Assembly (NCBI GenBank): GCA_963575745.1
Contig: CAUYUJ010017780.1
Coordinates: 90,001 to 154,000 of the forward strand
Direction: 5' to 3'
DNA from: Prorocentrum cordatum
Taxonomy: Eukaryota > Sar > Dinophyceae > Prorocentrales > Prorocentraceae
DNA length: 64,000 nt
Shown here: positions 63,657-64,000 of the stretch, in pieces
Layout: the number at the start of each line of letters is the position of its first letter
Numbering within the stretch: position 1 is the first letter of the stretch
Made by a program: the position numbers and the translations under genes
The notes under the pieces: model-generated
What the model saw: only the letters and a program-made list of their open reading frames with translations
Told to the model about the DNA's origin: nothing
The model's database searches: none

Positions 63657-64000
63657 AGTGGATCAGGGCCTGCACCACGGCGTTGAGGTAGCACGTATTC
63701 CCGAAGTTGGGCATGCACACGGACGCCAGGTAGAGGTTCGACAGGTCGTCTGTGACGCCGGCAAAGAAATCAAATATTCTCTCCTTTGCGAACGAGAACG
63801 AATCCGCGTGGGCAAGGCTACTGCGTCTGAAGTCCGTCCAAGCAGCGAGCACCTGTGTGATGCGCTTGGCCCTGACCGGGTCGGGGCGCGGGTCCTCCTG
63901 GTCAGCCGTGTAGAGACACTTCACAGCCTCCAGCCGCTCTGCCAGGGCAGCCTGCCGCGAGGGGCGCGCTGGGCCTTCCACGTCACGCAGAGAGTCGATG
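63657..64000 (-). CDS. Ubiquitin-specific protease (USP/UCH), partial exon
   Basis: The minus-strand frame is open from the window edge to about 63657. It is helical and charged first (AERLEAVKCLYTADQEDP, AKRITQVLAAWTDFRRSSLA, FAKERIFDFFAGVTDDLSNL) and then reads MPNFGNTCYLNAVVQALIHC. That is the Cys box of USP-family deubiquitinases (usual form G-x-x-N-x-G-N-T-C-Y-x-N-x-x-x-Q-x-L), with the catalytic Cys at 63693-63691. The His box must lie in later exons, not present here. After IHC the sequence loses meaning and soon enters the TCC microsatellite. On the minus strand gcaagc follows at 63656-63651, a plausible GC-type splice donor of the kind known in dinoflagellates. There are no stops or frame breaks, so it may be functional. 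The start lies outside the window. Confidence 0.8.

Overview
This window looks like nuclear DNA from a dinoflagellate, probably one with a very large, repeat-rich genome such as Prorocentrum; the genus is only a guess. Three things point there. Two copies of the 22-nt dinoflagellate spliced-leader sequence are embedded in the DNA, one exact and one with a single mismatch. Several LINE-type retroelements have domain arrangements I associate with dinoflagellate predicted proteins. GC-rich simple repeats (GGA/TCC, GAC, ATC, TATG) make up much of the rest. I see no operons, ribosome-binding sites, rRNA or tRNA genes.

Layout. 1-7200: GC-rich DNA with no gene I can support, plus microsatellites. 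7203-8500: a decayed conserved gene. 9406-16970: LINE-1 (+), with ORF1, an OTU-type cysteine protease, zinc fingers, an APE-like endonuclease, a reverse transcriptase (RT) and a C-terminal tail. 17285-17632: an array of near-palindromes. 17640-20760: a block of degenerate GGCC/CCAAGA repeats, interrupted at 18301-20114 by a retroposed sulfotransferase gene that starts exactly with the spliced leader and is flanked by a 20-bp target-site duplication. 20760-25040: repeats and gene-free DNA. 25040-28170: LINE-2 (-), 5' truncated and broken up by microsatellites. 28170-31870: repeats. 31870-33180: a decayed PPR gene (-). 33200-37450: repeats.

37456-41935: LINE-3 (-), with endonuclease, RT and zinc fingers. 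42129-48390: LINE-4 (+), whose left end is a spliced-leader relic; it carries a zinc ribbon, coiled coil, endonuclease-like segment, RT, RNase H and a Cys-rich tail, and sits between GGA arrays. 48400-60600: microsatellites, a ~100-bp minisatellite, a composite tandem unit, several dispersed repeat families and a triplicated ~1-kb unit. 60600-63650: no supported gene. 63657-64000: an exon of a ubiquitin-specific protease (-) carrying the Cys box, open at the window edge.

The elements do not form a pathway. They record repeated reverse transcription: LINEs supply RT and endonuclease, and both a host mRNA (sulfotransferase) and apparently a LINE mRNA were copied back into DNA after receiving the trans-spliced leader. 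All four LINEs and the retrogene carry stops or frameshifts. The only clearly undamaged coding sequence is the partial protease exon at the right edge.
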